Shown here piece after piece: positions 12,415-20,370 of a DNA stretch of 64,000 bases (its first letter is position 1; each line of letters begins with the position of its first letter). Location: positions 18,745,683 to 18,809,682 of the forward strand of contig JASXTE010000002.1 of assembly GCA_030280995.1 (NCBI GenBank). The letters run 5' to 3'. Origin of the DNA: Hemileia vastatrix. Taxonomy: Eukaryota > Basidiomycota > Pucciniomycetes > Pucciniales > Zaghouaniaceae. The position numbers and the translations under genes are program-made. The notes under the pieces were generated by a model. That model had not been told where the DNA came from. It saw only the letters and a list, made by a program, of their open reading frames with translations, and searched no databases.

Positions 12415-13290
12415 TCCCATTAAAGTCCCCTTTTCCCCCTCAAATGCTCTCCTTGCCTGCCTCAAAATCCCCCTGAAATACCCCCCTTTCACCCCTCTTT
12501 AGGTCCCTCATCACCCTCCTTCCCCCCTCATTAGCTGCCTCAAACCCCCCCCATTCCCCCCTCTTTAGCTCCCTCAAACCCCCCCATTCCCCTCACCTTA
12601 GGCGCCTCAAACCCCCCCCATTCCCCTCTCCTTAGGCGCCTCAAACCCCCACCCTTCCCCTCTCCTTAGGCACCTCAAACCCCCCCCATTCCCCTCTCCT
12701 TAGGTACCTCAAACCCCCCCCTTCCAATCTCCTTACCCCCTCCCAAACCCTTTCCCCAACACCCACCCCCCCCCCCTGTTTATTAACGAACGATCTATAA
12801 CGATCGTTCGTTAAGTAATCGAATCGCTAACGATTTGATTACTTAGCGAACGATGGTTACAAATCGTTGGCTAAGTAATCGAATCGTTAGCGATTCGATT
12901 ACTTAACGAACGATCTGTAACGATCGTTCGTTAATAAACTGGGGGGGGGGGGTAGAGGAGGATATAATGTGATTAGGTAGGGGGGGAAGGGGGGGTGTTT
13001 GAGGCGCCTAAAGAGAGGGAAAGGGGGGGTTTGATGTGGGTAAAGAGAGGTGAAGGGGGGGGGGTTTGAGGCGCCAAAAGAGAGGTGAAGGGGGGGTTTG
13101 AGGGACATAAAGAGAGGGGAAGGGGGGTGTATTGAAGCACCTAAAAAGAGGGGAAAGGGGGTGATGAGGGACCTAAAGAGGGGGGAAAGGGGGATTTGAG
13201 GCAGCTAAAAAGGGGGTAAAAAGGGGGTCAGAGACAGGTAAAGAGAGGGAAAAAGGGGGGCCTTGAGGATGATAAAGAGAGGTGAAGGAG
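12415..13290. repeat. C-tract/G-tract fold-back with CpG palindrome core
   Basis: The left arm (12415-12779) is made of units of about 45-50 bp such as TTAGGCGCCTCAAACCCC followed by C runs. The right arm (12940-13290) carries the complement, G runs with GAGGCGCC and AAAGAGAGG. The arms meet CTGTTTATTAACGAACG / CGTTCGTTAATAAACTG, so the whole is an imperfect inverted repeat of about 850 bp. The G arm has many runs of 5-12 G and could form G-quadruplexes on one strand and i-motifs on the other. The same layout, more decayed, is at 50810-51520, and one arm is at about 18190-18540. Confidence 0.85.
12781..12936. repeat. CpG-dense palindromes at the fold-back centre
   Basis: Three related palindromic blocks built from AACGAACGAT, AACGATCGTTCGTT and TAATCGAATCG with their complements. 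About 20 CpG occur in roughly 150 bp, extreme for this AT-rich window. The matching region of the older element (51080-51270) aligns base for base, but every CpG is TG, CA or TA. Confidence 0.9.
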
Positions 13291-13404
13291 AGAAAAAAAA
13301 ACAAAAAAATAAAAAGATAAAAAAGAGAAAAAAGCAAAACAAAAATTAGTTTACCCTAGAACAAAAATAATAGAAGCACTTACAAAAAAAAAAAAAAAAA
13401 AGCA

Positions 13405-13435
<31 letters not shown>

Positions 13436-13769
13436 AATCATGATTAGCAAATAAAAAACCATGAAAAAAGAAAAAAAATGACCTACCTGGTGAGCTGAGT
13501 TGAGAAAATAAATGCAACCAAAATATTTGAGGGATGTTTGAGGAGAATAGGAAAAGGATATGAGTGATGAATGAAAAAAAAAATCACTGACAAAATATGC
13601 GATTTCATGTTGAGGAAGTGAAAGAAAACCAATGAGCCATCCAAAAAAAAGATATTCACCGTAAATTCAAAAAAAAAAAATGAATATGCAACAAACCAAA
13701 ATACAAAACCAAGTGATTAAAGTACACAAAGAGGACAATTGGAAAGTATGAAAACATAAAAATTAAAAA
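13291..13769. other. Spacer between fold-back and transposase 3' end
   Basis: A-rich DNA with runs such as GCAAAAAAAA repeated near 13400, then the conserved exon-like block at 13487-13540 and probable 3' flanking sequence of the transposase. No frame of its own. Confidence 0.5.
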
Positions 13770-15029
13770 TTAAAAGGGTGAAGAGAAATGTTGAAGAGTA
13801 ATTGGCATTATAATGGGGCGTATGCCGGTTGATTGAATGATTTGTGAATCAAGGGAGGGGAGTGCCAGTGGTGGTTCAGGATCCTCTTCTTCATAAAGAT
13901 CATTCCACTCATCCTTTAAATCAGCTAGAATATTGTGGAGTATTACGCAAGTCAAGATCCAATGATTTGCAGTTTTGATCTCCAATTTTTTTTGAAATTG
14001 GATTCTGAGCTCCCGAAGACTAGAAAATCGTCCCTTTAAAATACCTATAGCATGTTCAATTCGTACTCTTGATTGTGCAAGGTGATAATTAAATTTAGTT
14101 TTGGGGTCATTTTCTGAAGTTGCACCACGGAAAGCAGGTATAATGTACTTTCCACTTGCATATGCTGAGTCTGCAAGGAGGTACTGAGATTCGTCAAAGT
14201 ATGATTCAGGGGATTGAGAAATCCTCATTCTTTGGAAGACGGAAGAGTCATGACATGATCCAGGGCAGCCACTGTGAAAAGCAATAAATTTTTTATTGAC
14301 ATCGCATACAAGTTGAACGGCAATAGAGTATCTAGAAAGAAGATTAAAAGTTAGATTGTGAAAGATGAGAACTTGGAGAAGATTTTGAAGAAACCTTTTT
14401 TTGCGATCAAAATAATGGTTGCCATCATGAGCAGGCTTTTGACTCAAAGGGATGGTTGTGCCATCAACAAAACCTATACAGCCAGGGAAACCTTCAGCTT
14501 GCATTACTTGAGAGGATTCAAGTCGCTGTTCTGGAGTTGGCCAAGCAAGAGTTTGAGACTTGAGGGAAAGGATAGCAATCATACAGCGCTTGGTGTATAA
14601 TATCACGGTACCATATCCTATGTTAAAGAGATTATCCAAACGTCTTACGGCAGCACCATTTCCATTTGAGCCAAAGCGACATAGAGCAACAGCAAGTTGG
14701 ATGGCAGGATTACGCTGTTTGTTATGAGAATTGTTATGGAAGATAGGATGATTGGAGATGAGTTGATAAAGTTTGAAGAAAGAATCGGGAGAAGTTCTAA
14801 AAAGTTGTGTGAAGTTTAAATGAGGAATGTTGAGAATGGAGGCCAGATCATATCGGGGATCATGATAAAGATTTGGCCCCCTGGTGATGATGTAACGCTT
14901 TTTGGAAAGAAAACACATATAAGCTAAAGCATCTTCCAAATCAGAGTCAGATTTATAGTAAAGAACTAAAAGAAAAGTGATAGCATTCATTGTTGAGTGA
15001 AGTAGATTCCTAGTAGAGAGGTGTTTCAT
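13770..15029 (-). CDS. PIF/Harbinger transposase (DDE_Tnp_4 type)
   Basis: Two exons (15029-14395 and 14331-13770; 63-bp intron) give an intact 398-residue transposase that would cut and paste the element. Removing the intron joins FDRKK to RYSIAVQLVCD, the wording expected for this family, which supports the splice. The catalytic triad is visible: D in GFVDGT (about 188), D in LLADSAY (about 265) and E in RIEHAIGILKGRF (about 302). The N-terminal part has a helix-turn-helix-like segment around LAVALCRFGSNGNGAAVRRL. I chose the ATG at 15029; the frame is open upstream to about 15080 but has no ATG there. Length is normal for the family. It lies nearest the right end. Confidence 0.93.
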   Translation of the reverse strand: MKHLSTRNLLHSTMNAITFLLVLYYKSDSDLEDALAYMCFLSKKRYIITRGPNLYHDPRYDLASILNIPHLNFTQLFRTSPDSFFKLYQLISNHPIFHNNSHNKQRNPAIQLAVALCRFGSNGNGAAVRRLDNLFNIGYGTVILYTKRCMIAILSLKSQTLAWPTPEQRLESSQVMQAEGFPGCIGFVDGTTIPLSQKPAHDGNHYFDRKKRFLQNLLQVLIFHNLTFNLLSRYSIAVQLVCDVNKKFIAFHSGCPGSCHDSSVFQRMRISQSPESYFDESQYLLADSAYASGKYIIPAFRGATSENDPKTKFNYHLAQSRVRIEHAIGILKGRFSSLRELRIQFQKKLEIKTANHWILTCVILHNILADLKDEWNDLYEEEDPEPPLALPSLDSQIIQSTGIRPIIMPITLQHFSSPF

Positions 15030-15409
15030 TGTTGCTGGTGGAAGGGTTATGTGATGAGGGAAGTGGGAATTCACCGCCAAATGTGCAGTTGGGGTGTGTA
15101 GATAGAAAAAAAACTTAAGTGTTCGCCACCAAAATTAAGTAGCATAGAGTGAGGAAATACTTAAGGATGGCATCAGCAATTATAAGTCATGTGACTTTCT
15201 TATAAATCCATCATGGATGAGATGAGTTTGGGATCAGGAATTAGGAATGGAAATTGGGGTATAAGAGGCGGGATAATGCATTATCGTGGATTTCTTATCC
15301 ACTAGCCCTGGGGCTAGTGGATAAGAATCTTCCGCAATTAATAATGTCTGATCCCGGGAAAAAAAATTCCTGATCCCTAATTGCAGATCCCTGAACATTC
15401 ATACCCCCT
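15030..15409. repeat. Harbinger right end and subterminal hairpin
   Basis: Transposase upstream region followed by the right inverted terminal repeat. A near-perfect hairpin with 15-bp arms (CTTATCCACTAGCCC, 2-bp centre) sits at 15294-15325 and is preserved in the MITE at 19330-19516. The strip 15190-15265 is repeated, inverted, at 46365-46430. Confidence 0.85.
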
Positions 15410-16277
15410 ATTATGTATATTTAGGTCTATAGGTGGGTTTTAACCTCTCAATAGCCTATAAACTTTATTTTTCTTCTTAATTTAGGTCATATGGATGTAT
15501 AAAGTGGACTCAAAATGCCTACACAAGCATATACACCTATTTCAGGCGCACATATCCAGTTTGGACAACTTAATCTGCTTCCTTGGATGGACTTTCACAG
15601 ATTTATGGGTTGGGATATGATTACTGGGTTAATATGGATGCTTGGTAATGTTATTGGGGGATTGGAAAGTTAATTTTTGTCCATTATTTGCTTTGGGTTT
15701 CATTATATACTCTTTGGATGAGTTATATTACCTGTTTCTTTATGGTATCCAATTTTATCTGTTTATTCTATTTATGGTATGAGTCTGTGGTATCATTTAT
15801 TGTGATGGAGGGTCCATACTGGAGGTCTGGGTGTTGAAAATTCTTGAAGTGGACGCCATGGGGAGGTGATGGGCCCTCACAGTGCTTTAATTGCCGGGGA
15901 TAGCAGTGACATCATCTGGATTGAAGGTCTGTGCACTCCAGTGGATTTTGGTATAAGTAAGGGAGGATTTGATGGGTTATTGGACATCACTTACTTACTA
16001 AACAATAAACAAAAACTATAACACAACTATTATCATATATAAATATATTATTAAGCAGTTATAAATTTATATTAAATTTATATAAGCTATAACTATATTT
16101 TATTGATCTATTTTCCACCACTAGCACACATAAAAATCCAAGTATTGTGAGTTTGATTGAGAATAACTATTTTATTAGTCTTCCCCTGAGGTTTAATCAC
16201 TAAATAATTTATCAATAAGTAGTTTGTCCATTAATATTTACTATTAAATAATAGTTAGATACTAGCACACACTGACA
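15410..16277 (+). repeat. 3' LTR of gypsy 1, right part
   Basis: Resumes the LTR after the Harbinger with the duplicated ATT and ends CACACACTGACA. It matches window 39-903 closely. Confidence 0.88.
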
Positions 16278-17256
16278 GATATCAAATGGGAAAATAAGGT
16301 AAAACGGATTGTAGGCTTGAAAGTAGACAATTTTATAGGAGTTTATTTATTATCTCAACATATTTTAATCAAAAACATCATTGAGAAATTTAACCCTTCA
16401 AAGTAAATTTCACATACTCCCTTACCATCAAAATGCAACCTTGAAACAGCAAACAAATCATCACCACCCATTTTTGCAACAGATTTTTTATCCAGAATTG
16501 GATCTTTGAGTTATGTAATTCAAGGGACTCAACCAGATTTAAGTTATGCTGTGAAATGTATAGCAAGATTTTCTAGTTTCCCAAACTCTGATCACTGGTC
16601 AGTGCTCAATCATTTGATTCAATACGTTACAAAAACTAGACACTTGAAATTCAAAAATGTACCAGAAAAGAAATCTAACATCAATATAGATATAATTTAT
16701 GACTCAGCATGGAGAGGAGAAGGCTGGAGAGCTTCACATGGAAACGTTATCATGGTTTGTGAAGTACTGGTAAGCTGTTTGGCAAAAAGACAAAAATATG
16801 TTGGTCTGGAAACTTCTCACATGGAATATATGGTACTAGGGATGTGGACTAGGACTGAATTATGGATGCAGAATTTATTGGAGAATTCTGTAGGTTTAAA
16901 CGCAGACATTATATTATGGTGTGATAGTAGTACAGCAGTTGATATAAGAAATGATAAAACTTCTAAAAAAGATACAAGAAATGAATCACAGGACTTTTAC
17001 TTTCTGAACCAATTTATATATAAAAAAATTGCAATGGATCCCAGGTCAACAACAAATTGCTGATTGCATGACAAAATCTCTATTGAGGGCTGATCTAGAA
17101 ATTTTTATAGGTTTAATGGGTTTGGAAATTTAATATTTAGTTTTATTTTATTTTATTCCTCTCTTTCCTTTATCATTTCTCAGAATTTAAATCTGTTTAC
17201 TACCTACTACAATTATTTCCACTATATACTTTGTATGGTCAATATTTCAAGGGGGG
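16278..17256 (+). pseudogene. Ty1/copia pol 3' fragment (RT end and RNase H)
   Basis: Before 16500 a broken frame reads like the end of a copia reverse transcriptase (GLKVDNFIGVYLLSQ, IIEKF). From 16506 to 17063 an open piece resembles copia RNase H: YVIQGTQPDLSYAVKCIARFS, then YDSAWRG, SCLAKRQKYVGLETSHMEYM and LWCDSSTAV. The sequence ends at a purine tract AAGGGGGG directly before the LTR at 17257. The gypsy 1 element interrupts it on the left, so the copia element was there first. Confidence 0.8.
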
Positions 17257-17825
17257 TGTTATAACCTAAGGAAAAAGTGATAGACGCAAAGTAGGTTAGG
17301 TCACAATAATGGCCATATGTATATTGTCTTGATGCCATATCTGGTCAGTCTCTATACATCCTAGATAAAAGACCAAAAAGACTGACCTTGTCTACATTCG
17401 GTTATGGAATTAAAGGTTAATAATTAATATTATTATTCATCCTGGATACAAGACTGATGATACTGGCCTAGTCTAACTTGGGTTATGGCATAACAACATT
17501 CAGAAATATTCCATTAGGTTGAAGATATGCTTCTCATGGAACATGCTAATAATTTTATTTACACTTGAGGTAAAAATTTACATAAATGGTGCTCTACAAT
17601 AGAAAACAGTGGAAAAAGTCCAATAGCATTAAAGCAATTCAAGGTGGAATTTGACAAAGTTGTATTCTCCTGAATCTTTTATGTTATTTTCTTTGCATCT
17701 TTTTTGAGTTTATCTTTGCACTTTCCTATGAGAAAATTAGAAGTTGAGCACATTAAATAAAATTTTTATGGAGGAATTTAACAAAAAAGATAAGAAACCA
17801 AGCTGATGTTATTTAATTTTTACAA
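17257..17825 (+). repeat. Probable copia 3' LTR, incomplete
   Basis: Begins TGTTATAACCTAAGG immediately after the purine tract, typical of copia LTR starts. It is interrupted by the element at 17826; I cannot fix its true end, which may lie in 18876-19329. Confidence 0.55.
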
Positions 17826-18875
17826 TAGGGGGTTTCAGTTCTGGAAAATCCACACTTAACTTAGGTCCATATTTCAAAGAAAGTCAGCACTTAAAATTTT
17901 GCAAAAAAGTCACTTATTTCAAAAATGTGTGTCAGTTATGACCTCAAATTAGCACTTTTTCCCTATTTTTTTCACAACCACATGTTGGCAACATCATCAC
18001 TTTGTTTCCCAACCTGTTCTTGTCACATGTGACACCCAAGTTTCAATCCTCTCATCAATCCTTGGCACACACCCCTCACTGAGATTTGAAACATTTTGTT
18101 TCAAAATTTTAAACAGGCATGTTTCACTTAAAGGAAAAAATGAAAACTTTAAAAATAAAAGATGCTTTATTCCCCACTAAAACCATAAGTTTGAGGCTTT
18201 AGCAATCCTTTGGAGGAGGTGAGAGGAAGGGGAGAGGTGAAGAAAGCCATTGAGGGAGGGGAAAGGTAGTGGGAGGCGGTGGTGCAGTGGGGAAGGGTAA
18301 ATGTACCCCATACAGGAAGCTTTGCTGCCTGGCTGTGGTTTCCAAGGATAATGAGGGGGGAGGAAGAGGTGGTGGAAGGTGGTAGTGTAGTGGGGAAGGA
18401 TTAAGGTACCTAATCTAGGCAGGCAATCTGCCTGTATGGGGTTTTTAAGAAAAGTGAGGTGGAGGAGAGGTGGGGCATAAAATACTCCATTCAGGCAGGG
18501 GAGGGGGGGGGGAAGGTGGGAAACAGCAAGGAAAAGGGGGATGATGGAGGGAAAAAAAAGAAAGAAAGAAAGAAAGAAAGAAAGAAAAATTAGTCTAACA
18601 TTGAAAACCAAAGAAAGAAAGAAAAAAATATTAATCAGTAAATATAAAAATGAAAATGAAAAAATGACTTACATGGAGAGATGAGTTGCAAAAGGATAAT
18701 TCTGAAAAATCTGTGAAATGAGATGTTATAGTGAAATCAGCACTTTTGGTTGAAAAAGTGCTGAATTGAGTGAAGTAAGTCACTTGTTTCATTTTGAAAT
18801 CCACCAGTGTTGGGGCTAGTGTGTTTCAGAAATCTGCACTTATATAAGTTCAGATTTGCCAGGACTGACACCCCT
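17826..18875. mobile_element. Non-autonomous TIR element (relative of the 50041-63037 element)
   Basis: Ends read TAGGGGGTTTCAGTTCTGG and CCAGGACTGACACCCCT, flanked by CAA on both sides (17823-17825 and 18876-18878). Its left 300 bp match the right end of the 50041-63037 element and its right 200 bp match that element's left end, both inverted. Inside are a G-rich arm with GGAGGTGAGAGG-like units (18190-18540), a (GAAA)n run at 18551-18595 and the exon-like block near 18660. Long frames here are low-complexity shadows; there is no transposase. Confidence 0.8.
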
Positions 18876-19329
18876 CAAGGAATTGAAATTAATAAAGGAG
18901 TTTAGTGAAAAATATGATCTGATTGGAATAAACTATAAAGACAAGATCAGATTCACTACTCAGAGAGGAACCATAACATTGCATTGCTTATCTATAAAGA
19001 CAGGATCAGAAAGTCTTCTTAAATTTAAATACAATCCAAATTAACATGGCTCTATCAATATATCCAGCCTTTTCCATTTTCACTTCTTTTTAAAAGCAAT
19101 TGCTTGTATGTTGATATTTTTCATTGACAAGAGTTTAGGGCCTCCTCTCTCTACAAAAGAGATACTTTATCATTACAAGAATCTGCTGATTATCAAATAA
19201 ACCTGTATTTTAATCATCATAATTCTCCTTGTCACTATACACTTTTACTAGCACTACTTTTGATGATTTTATATAATTTTTATTGATTACTGTCATGCAA
19301 TGCATTATGATGTTTACTTCAAACATAAT
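18876..19329. other. Stretch without a recognised gene
   Basis: A 62-codon frame at 18856-19044 starts inside the neighbouring TIR and has no recognisable motif. The rest may be old copia LTR. Nothing firm. Confidence 0.4.
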
Positions 19330-19516
19330 AGGGGGTATAAATGATCAGCAATCCACAATTTGGGATCAAGAATTTTTTTTCCCAGGATCAGACATTATAA
19401 ATTGCGGAAGATTCTTATCCACCAGCCCCGGGGCTAGTGGATAAGGAATCCACGATAATGAATTATCCCACCTCTCACCACAGAAAATTTGGGGGGGTAT
19501 TGCTAGCAATACCCCT
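19330..19516. mobile_element. Harbinger-related MITE
   Basis: Starts AGGGGGTATAAATGATCAGC and carries the hairpin CTTATCCACCAGCCC... and GCGGAAGATTC seen at the right end of the full Harbinger, here inverted. It ends in a 20-bp self-complementary block built on GGGTATTGCTAGC, as does the left end of the MITE at 46329. No clean target duplication is visible. Confidence 0.7.
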
Positions 19517-20370
19517 CATTTAAAAATGTTGGGAAGTGGTTGGAAAGCTGTTGGAAGGCTGTTGGGAGTTCATTGTGAAACCAGATTTAAATTAATTGGA
19601 CAAAGATTTGGTAATCAGTTAGACCTAGGTTCAACCAAACTCAATCACAGGTTTCTTGGAGCTTGGTGATTACTTTGATTTTGAGCTGAGCACAGATTGA
19701 GCAAAGCTTGAACATATCACTTAACATATCATAATATTCACTTTCCCATCTTGTGGAAAGCAAAATTTGATATTTGTTCTAAGAATATCTACATATATTT
19801 TCTTGCCAAGTTGGTAACAGAAGGTTAAACTGTAGTATCTCAATTATTACACTAGACTACATAGATATTTGATAAAACATACAATTCAAATCAATTTTAA
19901 TATTATTGAGATCACCATAAGTGTCTGTCCAAAGACTTACAAAAAGTATGTTAGTATCAAGACATTGTTCTAGGTAGTAGTTTCAATTTGGATTTTGAAC
20001 TGACATCTAAAGCATTTTACTATTAGACAGAAACATAAATAAGTGTAATAAGAGTGAAATTATTCTATTTTGTGATTATAATGTAACAATAAAGCACATT
20101 TTTATTGAGAAAATTTTTCTTCCTCCACAAACCAAAATTTACTCTATAGGCTCAAGATTTATTTTTAAGCCATATTATTCATTTCAGTTATCATTGATTT
20201 ACTTCCAATATTTATTAAAAAGATAATAATAATACATGTGAAAGAATTATGAGCTTAGCATAGCATATGCTAAAAAGTTATTTTGTCGTTTTATTCAAAA
20301 CTGATTCTTCATTTTTTGCTTCAATTCATCTTTTAACAACCACTATCTTCAGATACTATTCTTACTTAAT
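19517..20370. other. Region upstream of the SNF2 gene
   Basis: AT-rich DNA without a frame. It must contain the SNF2 promoter, but I recognise no defined element. Confidence 0.4.

Larger units (their letters stand above)
11788..13540 (-). promoter_or_regulatory. Predicted 5' non-coding exon and 1.7-kb intron of the oxygenase gene
   Basis: Reading the - strand, about 60 bp at 13540-13487 end in CTCACCAG followed by GTAGGTCA, a good splice donor. A polypyrimidine tract ending TTTTTTTTCAG (11799-11788) sits 10 bp before the oxygenase start codon, a good acceptor. Almost the same exon and donor (TTTTGG.T.CATTTATTTTCTCA...CCAG then GTAAGTCATTTT) occurs at 50425-50490 in the second element and, less well, near 18660-18680. 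This is strong conservation for non-coding DNA between elements whose ends differ. The intron (13486 to 11788) would contain all the low-complexity and palindromic DNA. Splicing is predicted, not shown. Confidence 0.55.
7733..15409. mobile_element. PIF/Harbinger-type DNA transposon carrying a TET/JBP-like gene
   Basis: This is a 7,677-bp element inserted in the gypsy 1 3' LTR. Its ends are inverted repeats starting AGGGGGTAT, similar over about 33 bp (AATGTT...GATC.GCAATTA). They are flanked by ATT at 7730-7732 and 15410-15412; the uninterrupted LTR copy at window position 36 onward confirms the empty site. Inside, in order: a predicted DNA-binding protein gene (+), about 100-bp tandem repeats, a TET/JBP-like oxygenase gene (-), a C-rich/G-rich fold-back with CpG palindromes, and a Harbinger transposase gene (-). 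All three genes splice to uninterrupted frames, so this copy is young and possibly autonomous. Small relatives lie at 19330-19516 and 46329-46676. Confidence 0.9.
1..16277 (+). mobile_element. Ty3/gypsy LTR retrotransposon 1, decayed, 5' end off window
   Basis: This is an LTR retrotransposon on the + strand. The 5' LTR is partly off the window (1-903), the internal gag-pol region is 904-7422, and the 3' LTR runs 7423-7732 and 15410-16277. The LTR is split by the Harbinger element at 7733-15409. The two LTR copies align from base 1 (matching about 7695) to the shared end ACTAGCACACACTGA. A purine tract GGGTGAGGGAG ends just before 7423. The gag and pol frames are broken by many stops, so the copy is dead. 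Bases GATAT at 16278-16282 would be the target duplication, but the left partner is outside the window. A closely related element sits on the - strand at 53990-62612. Confidence 0.9.

Noticed and set aside
12899..13108. Pro-rich frame (-) over the G-rich arm
   Set aside because: Product of CCC codons in the fold-back; no start context or homologue in the older element.
18177..18611. 144-codon Phe/Pro-rich frame (-)
   Set aside because: Falls in the G-rich arm and GAAA run of a non-autonomous element; composition alone explains it.
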